DNA from: Acidobacteriota bacterium
GTDB lineage: Bacteria > Acidobacteriota > Vicinamibacteria > Vicinamibacterales > 2-12-FULL-66-21
Length of the DNA stretch: 13,189 nt
Direction of reading: 5' to 3'
Assembly (NCBI GenBank): GCA_013817065.1
Contig: JACDDJ010000048.1
Location: 1 to 13,189, forward strand
The translations under genes and the position numbers were made by a program. Below, piece after piece: positions 1 to 7,353 of the stretch; within the stretch, counting starts at the first letter, position 1, and each line of letters begins with the position of its first letter. The notes beneath the pieces were generated by a model that saw only the letters and a program-made list of their open reading frames with translations, was not told the DNA's origin and ran no database searches.

Positions 1-322
1 CATCCGGGTACATCTCGAAGTGGTGACAGGCCGCCCACTGGTCATAGATGTCCCGTGCGGCCTGGGTGACGCCTGGTCCCCGTCCGCCCATGCCCTCGAT
101 GATCCGGCTTGTATAGCGGACGAAGATCTCCGGGTCGTAGACGCCCGGTGTGCTCTCGAGCAGGGGCGAGGCGTGGGCGACCGCCCGTTCGAAGGCGTCA
201 ACATCCACATCGACGTGGTGGCGCGCACAGAACTCGCGATAGCCGCTCCCCTGGAAAGACGGTCCGGGATGGATGAGCGTGAAGTCGACGTCGAAGAAAA
301 CCGCCCGGGTCGCGGCCGGCAT
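1..322 (-). CDS. HAD-superfamily hydrolase, N-terminal part (gene continues past the left edge)
   Basis: The reading frame opens with ATG at 322 and stays open for 107 codons to the window edge, so only the N-terminal half is visible. The protein begins MPAATRAVFFDVDFTL, the HAD motif I. Asp11 would be the nucleophile that forms the aspartyl-phosphate and Asp13 the general acid/base. The following mostly helical stretch, with an FE-MYPD segment at the visible end, fits the cap region of a subfamily IA phosphatase-like enzyme. Motifs II to IV lie outside the window, so the substrate cannot be judged. The start codon follows the TAA stop of the upstream M16 gene with no gap (TAAATG), which implies translational coupling in one operon. 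A soluble cytoplasmic phosphohydrolase acting on a small phosphorylated metabolite is the family default and is inference here. Confidence 0.85.
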   Translation of the reverse strand, partial: MPAATRAVFFDVDFTLIHPGPSFQGSGYREFCARHHVDVDVDAFERAVAHASPLLESTPGVYDPEIFVRYTSRIIEGMGGRGPGVTQAARDIYDQWAACHHFEMYPD

Positions 323-1594
323 TTACTCGGCCGGCCCCGCGACTACGATCGAAGCTCTCGACGGATCGAGGATTTCGGCCGCCGCTTCGTGAACCGCGGC
401 GAGCGTCACGGCACGCAGCAGGCCTGGCAGGCGCCGGTCGTGATCCAGCCCGAGGCCGAACTGTTCGGCTCCGAGGAGGAATTCACAGATGCCATCGTTG
501 GTTTCCAGCATCCGCGGGATCGACCCGATAAGGGACTGACGCGTATCCTCGAATTCAGCCAATGTCGGCCCGGTGCGGCTGAGGTCGCTGACCTCTTTGT
601 CGATCGCGTCGAGCGTCCGCTCCACATTGTTCGGATCGACCCCGGCGCGGACGATCAGCGGACCTTCCGATACCCTCGCTTCAAGAGTGCTGTAGGCGTA
701 GTACGCCATTCCCTGGCGCTCGCGAATGTTGTCGGCGAGGCGTCCCCCCAGGCCAAACTGCCCGAGGATGTTGTTCATCATCCAATACGCGTAGTACCTT
801 GGGTCCAGCCGCCGAACCGCCGTGAACCCGTATCCGATGTCCGACTGGCTCTTCCCCGGCATCACCTGGCGCATGATGGTTCGCTGGCGGGCGGCCGGCG
901 GTGCAGCAAGAACGTCCTGCTCAACTGAAGTTCCGCGCCAGCTCTCGAAGTATCTCGATCCTGCCTCCACCGCGGCGGCAGGATCCACGTCGCCAACAAT
1001 GGCGAGCCGGAGCGAAGAAGGCTGGAGGTGCTGGCGATGGAACTCGACGAGGGGATCGCGCCCGATCGACTGCAGACTGGCGAGGGTCCCCTTGAAGGGG
1101 CGTCCGTAAGGGTGGGTCGGTCCGTAAAGCGTTGCGACCAGCGCATCTATGCTGCGCACCGCCGGGTTGTCATCGTCCTGTCGGACCGAAGTCATGGCCT
1201 CGATGCGGCGCTTGTCGAGTTCGACCTGGGGGAAGAGCGGCTCCCGGATGACATCGGCAACCAGTCCCAGCAGATCATCGAGGTCCTCGGACAGGCAGTC
1301 GCAGGCCACCGAGAAGGTGTCCCGCGACGCCGTCACGCGGAGAGCCACCCCGCGATCGTCGAGCGCATCGGCGATCTGAACGGCCGAGCGATTGGCGGCA
1401 CCCCGGTCGATCACACGCCGCGTCAGGTAGGCCACACCCGGCAGGGCCACCGGATCCTGCGCACTCCCGGCAAAAAACGTGGCAGTGATGGTGACGGCCG
1501 GCACCGTCCCGCTCTCCTGCGCCAGAATCACGACACCATTCGCGAGCTCCGTCCGGACGGGACGAAGGCCCTGCGCCAGTGTTGCGGGGATCAT
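323..1594 (-). CDS. M16B peptidase-like subunit without the zinc motif (partner subunit)
   Basis: This 423-residue protein has the two-domain M16B fold pattern. In the N-terminal domain the place of HxxEH reads YLTRR (residues 56-60), so zinc cannot be bound in the usual way and the chain should not cut peptides alone. In the C-terminal domain a glycine-rich loop (about 278-285) leads into RERQGMAYYAYS. Arg291 and Tyr298, seven residues apart, match the conserved Arg/Tyr substrate-binding pair of M16 enzymes. It overlaps the upstream catalytic subunit gene by four bases (ATGA), as expected for two proteins made in equal amounts and assembled together. There is no clear signal peptide, so cytoplasmic or periplasmic location is open. 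Paired M16B subunits with one inactive chain are known in mitochondria (MPP) and bacteria. The substrate is unknown. Confidence 0.9.
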   Translation of the reverse strand: MIPATLAQGLRPVRTELANGVVILAQESGTVPAVTITATFFAGSAQDPVALPGVAYLTRRVIDRGAANRSAVQIADALDDRGVALRVTASRDTFSVACDCLSEDLDDLLGLVADVIREPLFPQVELDKRRIEAMTSVRQDDDNPAVRSIDALVATLYGPTHPYGRPFKGTLASLQSIGRDPLVEFHRQHLQPSSLRLAIVGDVDPAAAVEAGSRYFESWRGTSVEQDVLAAPPAARQRTIMRQVMPGKSQSDIGYGFTAVRRLDPRYYAYWMMNNILGQFGLGGRLADNIRERQGMAYYAYSTLEARVSEGPLIVRAGVDPNNVERTLDAIDKEVSDLSRTGPTLAEFEDTRQSLIGSIPRMLETNDGICEFLLGAEQFGLGLDHDRRLPGLLRAVTLAAVHEAAAEILDPSRASIVVAGPAE

Positions 1595-2907
1595 GCTGCC
1601 TCGCCGAGCGGCTGGAATCGTCCGACCGTTCGAGTCACCGCGCCGAGCCGTTGGCCGGCGATCCGGACCACGTCCTCTGGCGTCACCGCATCGATCCGGG
1701 CTTGAAGCTGCGACAGGTAGTTGGGTCCTGCAACGGTCGAGAAGTAGCCCAACTGGTGAGCCACGCTCGTGACACTGTCGTTCTCGAGGACGAGGCGCGT
1801 CCGAAGTTGCCGCTTCGCCCTGGTGATCTCCTGCCCCGATAGACCGCCTCGCCTGGCACGATCGATCTCGGCGAGCGCTGCCTCCTCCAGTCGGTCGAGC
1901 GACACGCCTGTCGCGGCGGTCAGGGAGACAGTGAACAGGAAAGGATCCGAGGTCGGGAGCAGGGACCCCGACACCGACGTCGCCAACCCTCGCTCCACGA
2001 GTGCGGAGTAGAGCCGCGCCTTCCGCTGCGGCGGCGCTTCCCTGAACGCGTTCCAGAGGCTGACCCCCTTGGCGCCAGTCAGGGCCGCGTCGAGGACGAG
2101 CATCGGAAAGAAATCCGGCTCGGTTGCCGCCGGCGCTGGATACGCGAGCTTAAGGTACGCGGTCGTCCCTTCGCGTTCCACCAGCACCCGGCGCTCGCCC
2201 ACCTGCCTCGGCTCGGCCATGCGCTTGTGCCTGGTGATCGAGCCCGCGGGAATCCCACCGAACTGCCGCTCCGCCTTCCGAAACACGTCGTCGGCGTCGA
2301 TATCACCCACCACCACGAGGGTGGCGTTGTTCGGGACGTAGTGGCGTTTGTAGAAGGTATACAGATCGTCCCGCGACATCGCCTGCACATCCTGCAGCCA
2401 GCCGATCGTCGGGTGTCCATAGGGATGGACGCGCAGCGCGGTCGCGGTGACCTCGGTCTCGAGGAGCTGCTCTGGATCGTTGTCGCCGCCCTGGAGCTCA
2501 GAGATGATGACCGTCCGCTCCGCCTCACACTCGGCGGGATCGTACAGACCTCGCGCCATCCGCTCGGCTTCGATGAAGAGCATCTGGTCGAGCGCCGCGC
2601 TCGCGGCCGTTTCCAGGTAAGTGGTCTGATCGATCCAGGTGTAGCCGTTCCACATGCCGCCGGCGCGTTCGACGATGCCCTTCATCTCTTCGCAAGGGAT
2701 GCTTTCGGTCCCTTTGAAGTTCATGTGCTCGACCCAGTGCGAGACACCAGTCAGGCCTGCAGGTTCATCGCCGGACCCAACGCGATACCAGCACCACACC
2801 GAGACCAGCGGCGCGGTGTGAATCTCCTGCACCAGGATCTTCAGACCATTTCCAAGCGTGGTCTCTCTGACGTTGCCGATCGTTCTGAGGACGTCCGCGG
2901 AGGGCAT
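1591..2907 (-). CDS. M16B zinc metallopeptidase, catalytic subunit
   Basis: This 438-residue protein is a peptidase of the pitrilysin/MPP family. The inverted zinc motif HWVEH lies at residues 57-61, with His57 and His61 as ligands and Glu60 as catalytic base. The third ligand is Glu137 in ERTVIISE, 76 residues after His61, the usual spacing. The motif is followed by MNFKGTE, typical of processing-peptidase-like members. In the C-terminal domain the Arg/Tyr pair is absent: the equivalent positions are Leu303 and Thr310 in ALVERGLATS. The next gene supplies such a pair, so the two chains probably build one active site set. No signal peptide is evident. The ATG at 2907 is chosen because a TATAAT box sits only five bases upstream, so a longer start is unlikely and the mRNA may be leaderless. 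It is the first gene of an operon with the inactive subunit and a HAD hydrolase. Confidence 0.93.
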   Translation of the reverse strand: MPSADVLRTIGNVRETTLGNGLKILVQEIHTAPLVSVWCWYRVGSGDEPAGLTGVSHWVEHMNFKGTESIPCEEMKGIVERAGGMWNGYTWIDQTTYLETAASAALDQMLFIEAERMARGLYDPAECEAERTVIISELQGGDNDPEQLLETEVTATALRVHPYGHPTIGWLQDVQAMSRDDLYTFYKRHYVPNNATLVVVGDIDADDVFRKAERQFGGIPAGSITRHKRMAEPRQVGERRVLVEREGTTAYLKLAYPAPAATEPDFFPMLVLDAALTGAKGVSLWNAFREAPPQRKARLYSALVERGLATSVSGSLLPTSDPFLFTVSLTAATGVSLDRLEEAALAEIDRARRGGLSGQEITRAKRQLRTRLVLENDSVTSVAHQLGYFSTVAGPNYLSQLQARIDAVTPEDVVRIAGQRLGAVTRTVGRFQPLGEAA

Positions 2908-2912
2908 AAGCC

Positions 2913-2941
2913 ATTATATAAGGCCTGTTTTCGCCGAAAAC
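2913..2941 (-). promoter_or_regulatory. Probable promoter of the M16 operon, leaderless type
   Basis: On the minus strand a perfect TATAAT (2918 down to 2913) is followed by GGCTT and then the ATG at 2907. A start site six or seven bases after the -10 box would fall on or next to the A of the start codon, and there is no room for a Shine-Dalgarno sequence. The -35 region at 17-base spacing (2941-2936) reads GTTTTC, a poor match to TTGACA, so an activator or a weak promoter is possible. Confidence 0.6.
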
Positions 2942-2945
2942 GGGC
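2923..2945. promoter_or_regulatory. Palindrome, candidate operator in the divergent promoter region
   Basis: The core GTTTTCGCCGAAAAC (2927-2941) is a perfect 7+1+7 palindrome. Past one mismatched pair (2926/2942) three further base pairs extend it to 2923-2945. It covers the -35 position of the minus-strand M16 promoter and lies about 50 bases upstream of the likely promoter of the divergent lectin-domain gene. A dimeric regulator site is the preferred reading. A run of T (2948-2952) on its right side leaves open a weak plus-strand terminator. Confidence 0.45.
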
Positions 2946-2992
2946 TGTTTTTGGTGGCATATCGCTTGCTAAACCATCTGGAAAGATGTGCC

Positions 2993-3020
2993 TCGACCTA
3001 CTTCATGGTTGAGCTATTTT
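2993..3020 (+). promoter_or_regulatory. Tentative promoter of the secreted lectin-domain gene
   Basis: TCGACC (2993-2998, four of six matches to TTGACA) and TATTTT (3015-3020) are 16 bases apart. They would give a leader of roughly 27 bases containing the strong Shine-Dalgarno sequence at 3042-3048. Both boxes are imperfect, so this is the best candidate in the gap and not a firm call. Confidence 0.3.
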
Positions 3021-3041
3021 TAGGACACTGACAGGAATACT

Positions 3042-3048
3042 GAGGAGG
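3042..3048 (+). promoter_or_regulatory. Strong ribosome binding site
   Basis: GAGGAGG ends five bases before the ATG at 3054. It is the best Shine-Dalgarno sequence in the window and fixes the start of the secreted protein. It contrasts with the SD-less starts of the M16 operon, ileS and lon, suggesting high translation of this gene. Confidence 0.8.
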
Positions 3049-3053
3049 ATTGA

Positions 3054-3878
3054 ATGTTTAAGCGGACGATATCTGCGCTCGCGATCGCCGCGATTGCTTA
3101 TGTGGGTGTTGCGCAGGCCCAGGAGAGCGCAACCCTGACCCTGCGGTCGGGCGAGCGTCTGAGCGGCCAGCTCATCGATTTGAATGCCTCGGGCTTCATC
3201 ATGCGGGTGAATAACGAGGAACGACAGGTCCCGAAGAATGATGTGGCGGTCATTGATTTCACCGGCGGCACCATGAGCACCTCGGACTGGGCGAAGGTCT
3301 CCTCTGGGCAGCAGGTCGTATGGCTGCGTAGCGGTGAGACCTTGAACGCACAGCTGAGCGACATCGGCGGGACCACGCCGCTGCGCCTGAGCTTCACGAC
3401 TGACTCCGGCAATCGCGATATGACCACGTCCGAGGTGAGCCGCATCGTTCTCGCCCACACCGACGCGGCGGCTTCGGCAGCCGGCACGTCGTCGACGGCT
3501 GCGACGAGCGGGATGGGCATCGTAGTCAGCAGCAAGCAGCGCTGGACAAATACCGGCATCACCGTTCGTCGCGGCGAGACGCTGACCCTGAATACGACCG
3601 GGGAAGTTCGCCTGAGCGCCGACGGTCAGGACATGGCGCCCCCCGCGGGTTCGACCTCAGGACGGTTGGCAACGGGTGCGCCGATGCCCAACGCGCTCGC
3701 CGGCGCCCTGATCGGACGCATCGGTAACGGCACCCCGTTCGGCATCGGTAATCAGGCGACGCTCGTGGCGCCGGCATCCGGTCAGCTGTTCCTCGGCGTG
3801 AACGACAGGGACCTCAACGACAACACGGGCGAGTTCCGCGTCGAGATCACTCGCTCGGGCAACCCGATCCGCCGCTAA
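3054..3878 (+). CDS. Secreted protein: two Sm-like repeats plus a LecA-like lectin domain
   Basis: The 274-residue product begins with a signal peptide (Lys/Arg at 3-4, hydrophobic core 6-19, likely cleavage after AQA at 22). There is no lipobox cysteine, so it is exported and not lipid-anchored. Residues 28-69 and 88-133 are two related units, each opening with LRSGExL and ending in a short V-I/R-I-V strand. They resemble the small beta barrels of Sm-like folds. A Ser/Ala/Thr-rich linker (about 135-154) leads to a domain at 155-266. There WTNTGITVRRGE, GALIGRIGNG and LGVNDRDLNDNTGEF match the pattern of the Pseudomonas LecA galactophilic lectin family, with the Asp/Asn-rich loop at 250-257 where LecA binds calcium and sugar. 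Carbohydrate or envelope binding is inferred from that. The gene stands alone, divergent from the M16 operon and closed by its own terminator. Confidence 0.82.
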   Translation: MFKRTISALAIAAIAYVGVAQAQESATLTLRSGERLSGQLIDLNASGFIMRVNNEERQVPKNDVAVIDFTGGTMSTSDWAKVSSGQQVVWLRSGETLNAQLSDIGGTTPLRLSFTTDSGNRDMTTSEVSRIVLAHTDAAASAAGTSSTAATSGMGIVVSSKQRWTNTGITVRRGETLTLNTTGEVRLSADGQDMAPPAGSTSGRLATGAPMPNALAGALIGRIGNGTPFGIGNQATLVAPASGQLFLGVNDRDLNDNTGEFRVEITRSGNPIRR

Positions 3879-3908
3879 GGCACCCTGCCGCCCGCGGCGA
3901 CAACTGAC

Positions 3909-3941
3909 CGCCGGCTTCCTTCGGGAAGCCGGCGTTTTCTT
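3909..3941 (+). terminator. Rho-independent terminator of the lectin-domain gene
   Basis: An 11-bp perfect stem (3909-3919 with 3924-3934) closes on a stable TTCG tetraloop and is followed by TTTTCTT. It lies 31 bases after the stop codon and 27 bases before the ileS start, so it separates the two transcripts. Confidence 0.95.
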
Positions 3942-3950
3942 GTACTGCAC

Positions 3951-3956
3951 TAAAAT
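3951..3956 (+). promoter_or_regulatory. Possible -10 box of the ileS operon
   Basis: TAAAAT lies 11 bases before the ileS ATG, in the only AT-rich stretch between the terminator and the gene. It would give a leader of about five bases. No convincing -35 box exists because the required position falls inside the terminator stem. If real, ileS is read from an almost leaderless mRNA. Confidence 0.3.
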
Positions 3957-3967
3957 ATTGGTTTCCC

Positions 3968-6772
3968 ATGTCCGACTGGAAAGACACTCTCAATCTGCCG
4001 CGCACGGACTTCCCGATGAAGGCCAATCTCCAGACGGCCGAGCCGCAGGCGCTCGCACGCTGGGAGGAGATGGGGCTCTACGAGCGGATCCGGGACGCTC
4101 GCGCCGGACGGCCGAAGTTCGTGCTGCACGACGGTCCGCCCTACGCCAACGGGCAGATCCACCTCGGCACCGCGCTCAACAAGATCCTCAAGGACTTTGT
4201 CGTGAAGTCGCGCACGATGGCGGGCTTCGACTCGCCGTACGTGCCTGGGTACGACTGCCACGGTCTGCCGATCGAGCTGAAGGTTGACCGCGAGCTCGGT
4301 AAGAAGAAGCGGGATATGAGCGTGGCCGATTTCCGTCGCGCCTGCCGCGCATACGCGGAACGCTTCATCGGTGTCATGACCGAGGAATTCAAACGCCTCG
4401 GGATCTTCGGCGACTGGGATCATCCCTACCTGACGATGAACTTCCGCTACCAGGCGACGATCGTGCGCGCGCTGGGCCGGTTCGTCGAACAGGGGCTCGT
4501 CTACAAGGGGAAAAAGCCGGTCCACTGGTGCATCCACTGCCGGACCGCACTGGCTGAAGCGGAAGTGGAGTACGAGGACCATACCTCGCCGTCCATCTAT
4601 GTGGAGTTTGCGCTCGCCGATGAGAGCGCCGAGGAGCTCGGCAAGCGTGTGCCCGCCCTTGCCGGCCGGCCCGTGTCCGTCCTGATCTGGACGACGACTC
4701 CGTGGACGATCCCTTCGAACCTGGCGATCGCCTTTCATCCAGAGCTCGATTACGCCGCCTACGACGTGGACGGCCGTTCAGTGATCGTGGCCGAAGCCCT
4801 CGCCGGGTTGGTTGCGGCCGCTGCGGGTCGCACGTTTGAGGAACCCGTTGCACGGGTGAAGGGCGAGCAGCTCGAGCACCTCCGATTTCAGCACCCGCTC
4901 TACGCGCGGACCTCGCTCGGCGTCCTCGGCGACTATGTGACAACCGACGCCGGCACCGGTGCCGTCCACACCGCGCCGGGTCATGGTGCGGACGACTTCA
5001 ACACCGGCGTCCGCTATGGCCTCGAGATCTACGCGCCGATCGGTCCGGGCGGACGTTTCCTCGACACGGTGGAGCTGTTTGCCGGTCAACGCGTGTGGGA
5101 CGCCAATCCCAATGTCGAAGCGGCACTGAAGGAGCGCGGACGGCTGTGGCACCGGGCCGATTTTTCGCATTCGTATCCGCACTGCTGGCGCTGTCACAAC
5201 CCGGTCATCTTCCTCGCTACCTCGCAGTGGTTCATCCGCATGGACGGCGAACCGGTCGTCGGCGGCAAGACGCTGCGACAGGCGGGGCTCGATGCGGTCG
5301 ATCAGAACGTCAAGTGGATCCCGGCGTGGGGCCGCGACCGGATCTTCAACATGCTCACCAACCGTCCCGACTGGTGCATCTCGCGCCAGCGTGCGTGGGG
5401 TGTGCCGATCCCGGCCGTCGATTGCGCCAAATGCGGCGAGGCGGTGCTCACGGCGGCACTGGTCGAGCGCGCCGCGACGGTGTTCGACGAGTACGGCGCG
5501 GACGCCTGGTATGAACGGCCGATCGAAGAGTTCCTGCCGGAGGGGCTCACGTGCCCGTCCTGCGGGACCGCCGAGTTCGAGCGAGAGCGCGACATCCTCG
5601 ACGTGTGGTTCGATTCGGGATCCAGCCACGAGGCCGTGCTGCCGTTCCGTCCGGAGCTGACCTGGCCGGCAGAGATCTACCTCGAGGGCAGCGATCAGCA
5701 TCGCGGCTGGTTCCAGAGCTCGCTGCTCGTCGGACTAGGCACCCGCGGACGTCCCCCGTTCAAGGAGGTGCTCACGCACGGGTTCCTGATCGACGTGGAC
5801 GGCCGGAAGATGTCGAAGTCGATCGGCAACGTGATCTCGCCTGCGGACGTGATCAAAGAGAGCGGCGCCGAGACGCTCCGTCTGTGGGTCGCGAGCAGCG
5901 ACTTCCGCGAAGAACTGCGCGTCGGCAAGCAGATCCTCCAGCGGGTCGTTGAGGCCTACCGCAAGATCCGTAACACGTGCCGCTACCTCCTGGCGAATCT
6001 CTACGACTTCGATCCGACGCGGGATCAGCTGGCGCCGAGCGCCATGCAGGAGGTCGATCGGTATGCACTCGCGCGCTATGCCGAGGTGGCACAGGCCGTC
6101 CTCGCCGCGTACGACCGCTATGACTTCCCCGGGATCTTCCAGCGACTGAATCAGCTGACGACGGTGGATCTGTCAGCGTTCTATGCCGACGTCTCGAAGG
6201 ATCGTCTCTACACCTTCGGCGCGAAGTCGAACGAACGTCGTTCCGCTCAGACGGCGATGTACGTCATGGCTGATGGCCTGGCGCGGCTGCTTGCGCCAAT
6301 CCTGCCGGTGACCGCCGAGGAGATGTGGAAGCATCTGCCCGGCAAACGGGAGCTGTCCGTTCACCTCGCGGAGTTTCCTGTCGCTGCCGACCTGCAGACG
6401 TGGCGTGACGATGCGCTGGTGAAACGGTGGGAGGGGCTGATCGAGATCCGCAACACGGTGAACGCCGCGCTCGAACTGAAACGTCAGGACAAGACAATCG
6501 GCACCTCGCTCGGTGCGCGCGTCGAGCTGCGCGCCGGCGGACTGAAGGCCGAGTTACTGACCTCCGTCCGAGACCAGCTGCCGATGCTGTTCATCGTGTC
6601 GGATGTACAGCTCGCCACGACCGCCGATCAGAACACTATGGAGGTCATCGTGCACAAGGCCGAAGGGGAGAAATGCCCGCGCTGCTGGCGGGTCGTTTCT
6701 GTCGCGCCGGAGACCGGTCTGTGCGACCGGTGCACCGAAGCGACGCAATCGGGCAGCGCGGTGGCGGTTTGA
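3968..6772 (+). CDS. ileS: Isoleucyl-tRNA synthetase
   Basis: This class I enzyme charges tRNA-Ile with isoleucine in the cytoplasm. At 934 residues it has the usual bacterial length. The HIGH-type motif is HLGT at 65-68 after DGPPYANGQI, and KMSKS is at 614-618. The CP1 editing domain that hydrolyses Val-tRNA-Ile is shown by WTTTPWTIPSN and by TDAGTGAVHTAPGHGADDF. The C-terminal zinc ribbon has Cys903, Cys906, Cys919 and Cys922. Together with the overall pattern this points to the ordinary bacterial type I enzyme. The ATG at 3968 is chosen because MSDWKDTLNLP is a typical IleS start. It has no Shine-Dalgarno sequence (GGTTTCCC lies upstream). No T-box leader is present. It is the first gene of a probable five-gene operon and shares one base with lspA (TGATG). 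Confidence 0.99.
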   Translation: MSDWKDTLNLPRTDFPMKANLQTAEPQALARWEEMGLYERIRDARAGRPKFVLHDGPPYANGQIHLGTALNKILKDFVVKSRTMAGFDSPYVPGYDCHGLPIELKVDRELGKKKRDMSVADFRRACRAYAERFIGVMTEEFKRLGIFGDWDHPYLTMNFRYQATIVRALGRFVEQGLVYKGKKPVHWCIHCRTALAEAEVEYEDHTSPSIYVEFALADESAEELGKRVPALAGRPVSVLIWTTTPWTIPSNLAIAFHPELDYAAYDVDGRSVIVAEALAGLVAAAAGRTFEEPVARVKGEQLEHLRFQHPLYARTSLGVLGDYVTTDAGTGAVHTAPGHGADDFNTGVRYGLEIYAPIGPGGRFLDTVELFAGQRVWDANPNVEAALKERGRLWHRADFSHSYPHCWRCHNPVIFLATSQWFIRMDGEPVVGGKTLRQAGLDAVDQNVKWIPAWGRDRIFNMLTNRPDWCISRQRAWGVPIPAVDCAKCGEAVLTAALVERAATVFDEYGADAWYERPIEEFLPEGLTCPSCGTAEFERERDILDVWFDSGSSHEAVLPFRPELTWPAEIYLEGSDQHRGWFQSSLLVGLGTRGRPPFKEVLTHGFLIDVDGRKMSKSIGNVISPADVIKESGAETLRLWVASSDFREELRVGKQILQRVVEAYRKIRNTCRYLLANLYDFDPTRDQLAPSAMQEVDRYALARYAEVAQAVLAAYDRYDFPGIFQRLNQLTTVDLSAFYADVSKDRLYTFGAKSNERRSAQTAMYVMADGLARLLAPILPVTAEEMWKHLPGKRELSVHLAEFPVAADLQTWRDDALVKRWEGLIEIRNTVNAALELKRQDKTIGTSLGARVELRAGGLKAELLTSVRDQLPMLFIVSDVQLATTADQNTMEVIVHKAEGEKCPRCWRVVSVAPETGLCDRCTEATQSGSAVAV

Positions 6773-7353
6773 TGCTGCCTGCCGATCCGCAGCCGGTTCC
6801 GTCAGCGTCCGAGCAGGGGTCCGCTGCGTCGCCCGTGCCCTCGGTTCCGGCGGGCTCGATATTCGGGCGACCGTTCGAGCTCGGCGCGATCGCGCTGATC
6901 GTGATTCTCGACCAGATCACCAAGGCACTGGTTCGCGCGAACCTGCCGCTTGGAGACAGCCGGACGATTTTTTCAGGCTGGTTGGATCTGACCCATGTCC
7001 AGAACACGGGTGCGGCCTTCGGGCTGATGAACAACGTCGACTTTCCGTACAAGCCGTTCGTCATGATCGGGGTCGCCGCACTCGCACTGCTCGCCATCGC
7101 GGCGTACGGCACCCAGCTTGGCTTCCAGGACCGGCTCGCCCGGGCAGGACTGGCACTCATCCTTGGCGGGGCCCTGGGCAACCTGATCGACCGCGCCATC
7201 TTCGGCTACGTCGTCGATTTCGTCGACGTCTACTGGAATGACGTCCACTTCTGGGCTTTCAACGTGGCTGACGCCGCAATCTCAGTGGGCGCCTTCTTCG
7301 TGATCCTCGACATGCTCGGTTTCGGACGGCGACATGCATCCCATACTGTTTGA
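6772..7353 (+). CDS. lspA: Lipoprotein signal peptidase (signal peptidase II)
   Basis: LspA is an inner-membrane aspartyl protease that removes the signal peptide from prolipoproteins after Lgt has lipidated the cysteine. The 193-residue product shows DQITK (47-51), VQNTGAAFG (77-84) and GNLIDR (136-141). The catalytic aspartates are Asp149 in VVDF and Asp167 in NVADA. Four hydrophobic membrane segments are visible. An extra N-terminal stretch of about 33 Pro/Ser/Ala-rich residues precedes the first segment and makes the protein longer than the usual 160-170. No internal ATG would remove it, though a GTG start further in cannot be excluded. The ATG overlaps the ileS stop by one base, and the 3' end overlaps lgt by 20 bases. 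The ileS-lspA pairing is common in bacteria and supports the call. Confidence 0.97.
   Translation: MLPADPQPVPSASEQGSAASPVPSVPAGSIFGRPFELGAIALIVILDQITKALVRANLPLGDSRTIFSGWLDLTHVQNTGAAFGLMNNVDFPYKPFVMIGVAALALLAIAAYGTQLGFQDRLARAGLALILGGALGNLIDRAIFGYVVDFVDVYWNDVHFWAFNVADAAISVGAFFVILDMLGFGRRHASHTV

Noticed and set aside
20..928. Plus-strand 302-codon open frame
   Set aside because: It is antisense to the HAD gene and the M16 partner gene, whose motifs are clear. Its translation is Arg/Asp-rich with no recognisable domain, as expected for a GC-rich shadow frame.
2227..3012. Plus-strand 261-codon open frame reaching into the intergenic gap
   Set aside because: It is antisense to the catalytic M16 gene, which has a complete zinc motif, and shows no family pattern.
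3950..4738. Minus-strand 262-codon open frame inside ileS
   Set aside because: It lies opposite the ileS catalytic and editing regions, which are unmistakable. No recognisable domain is present.
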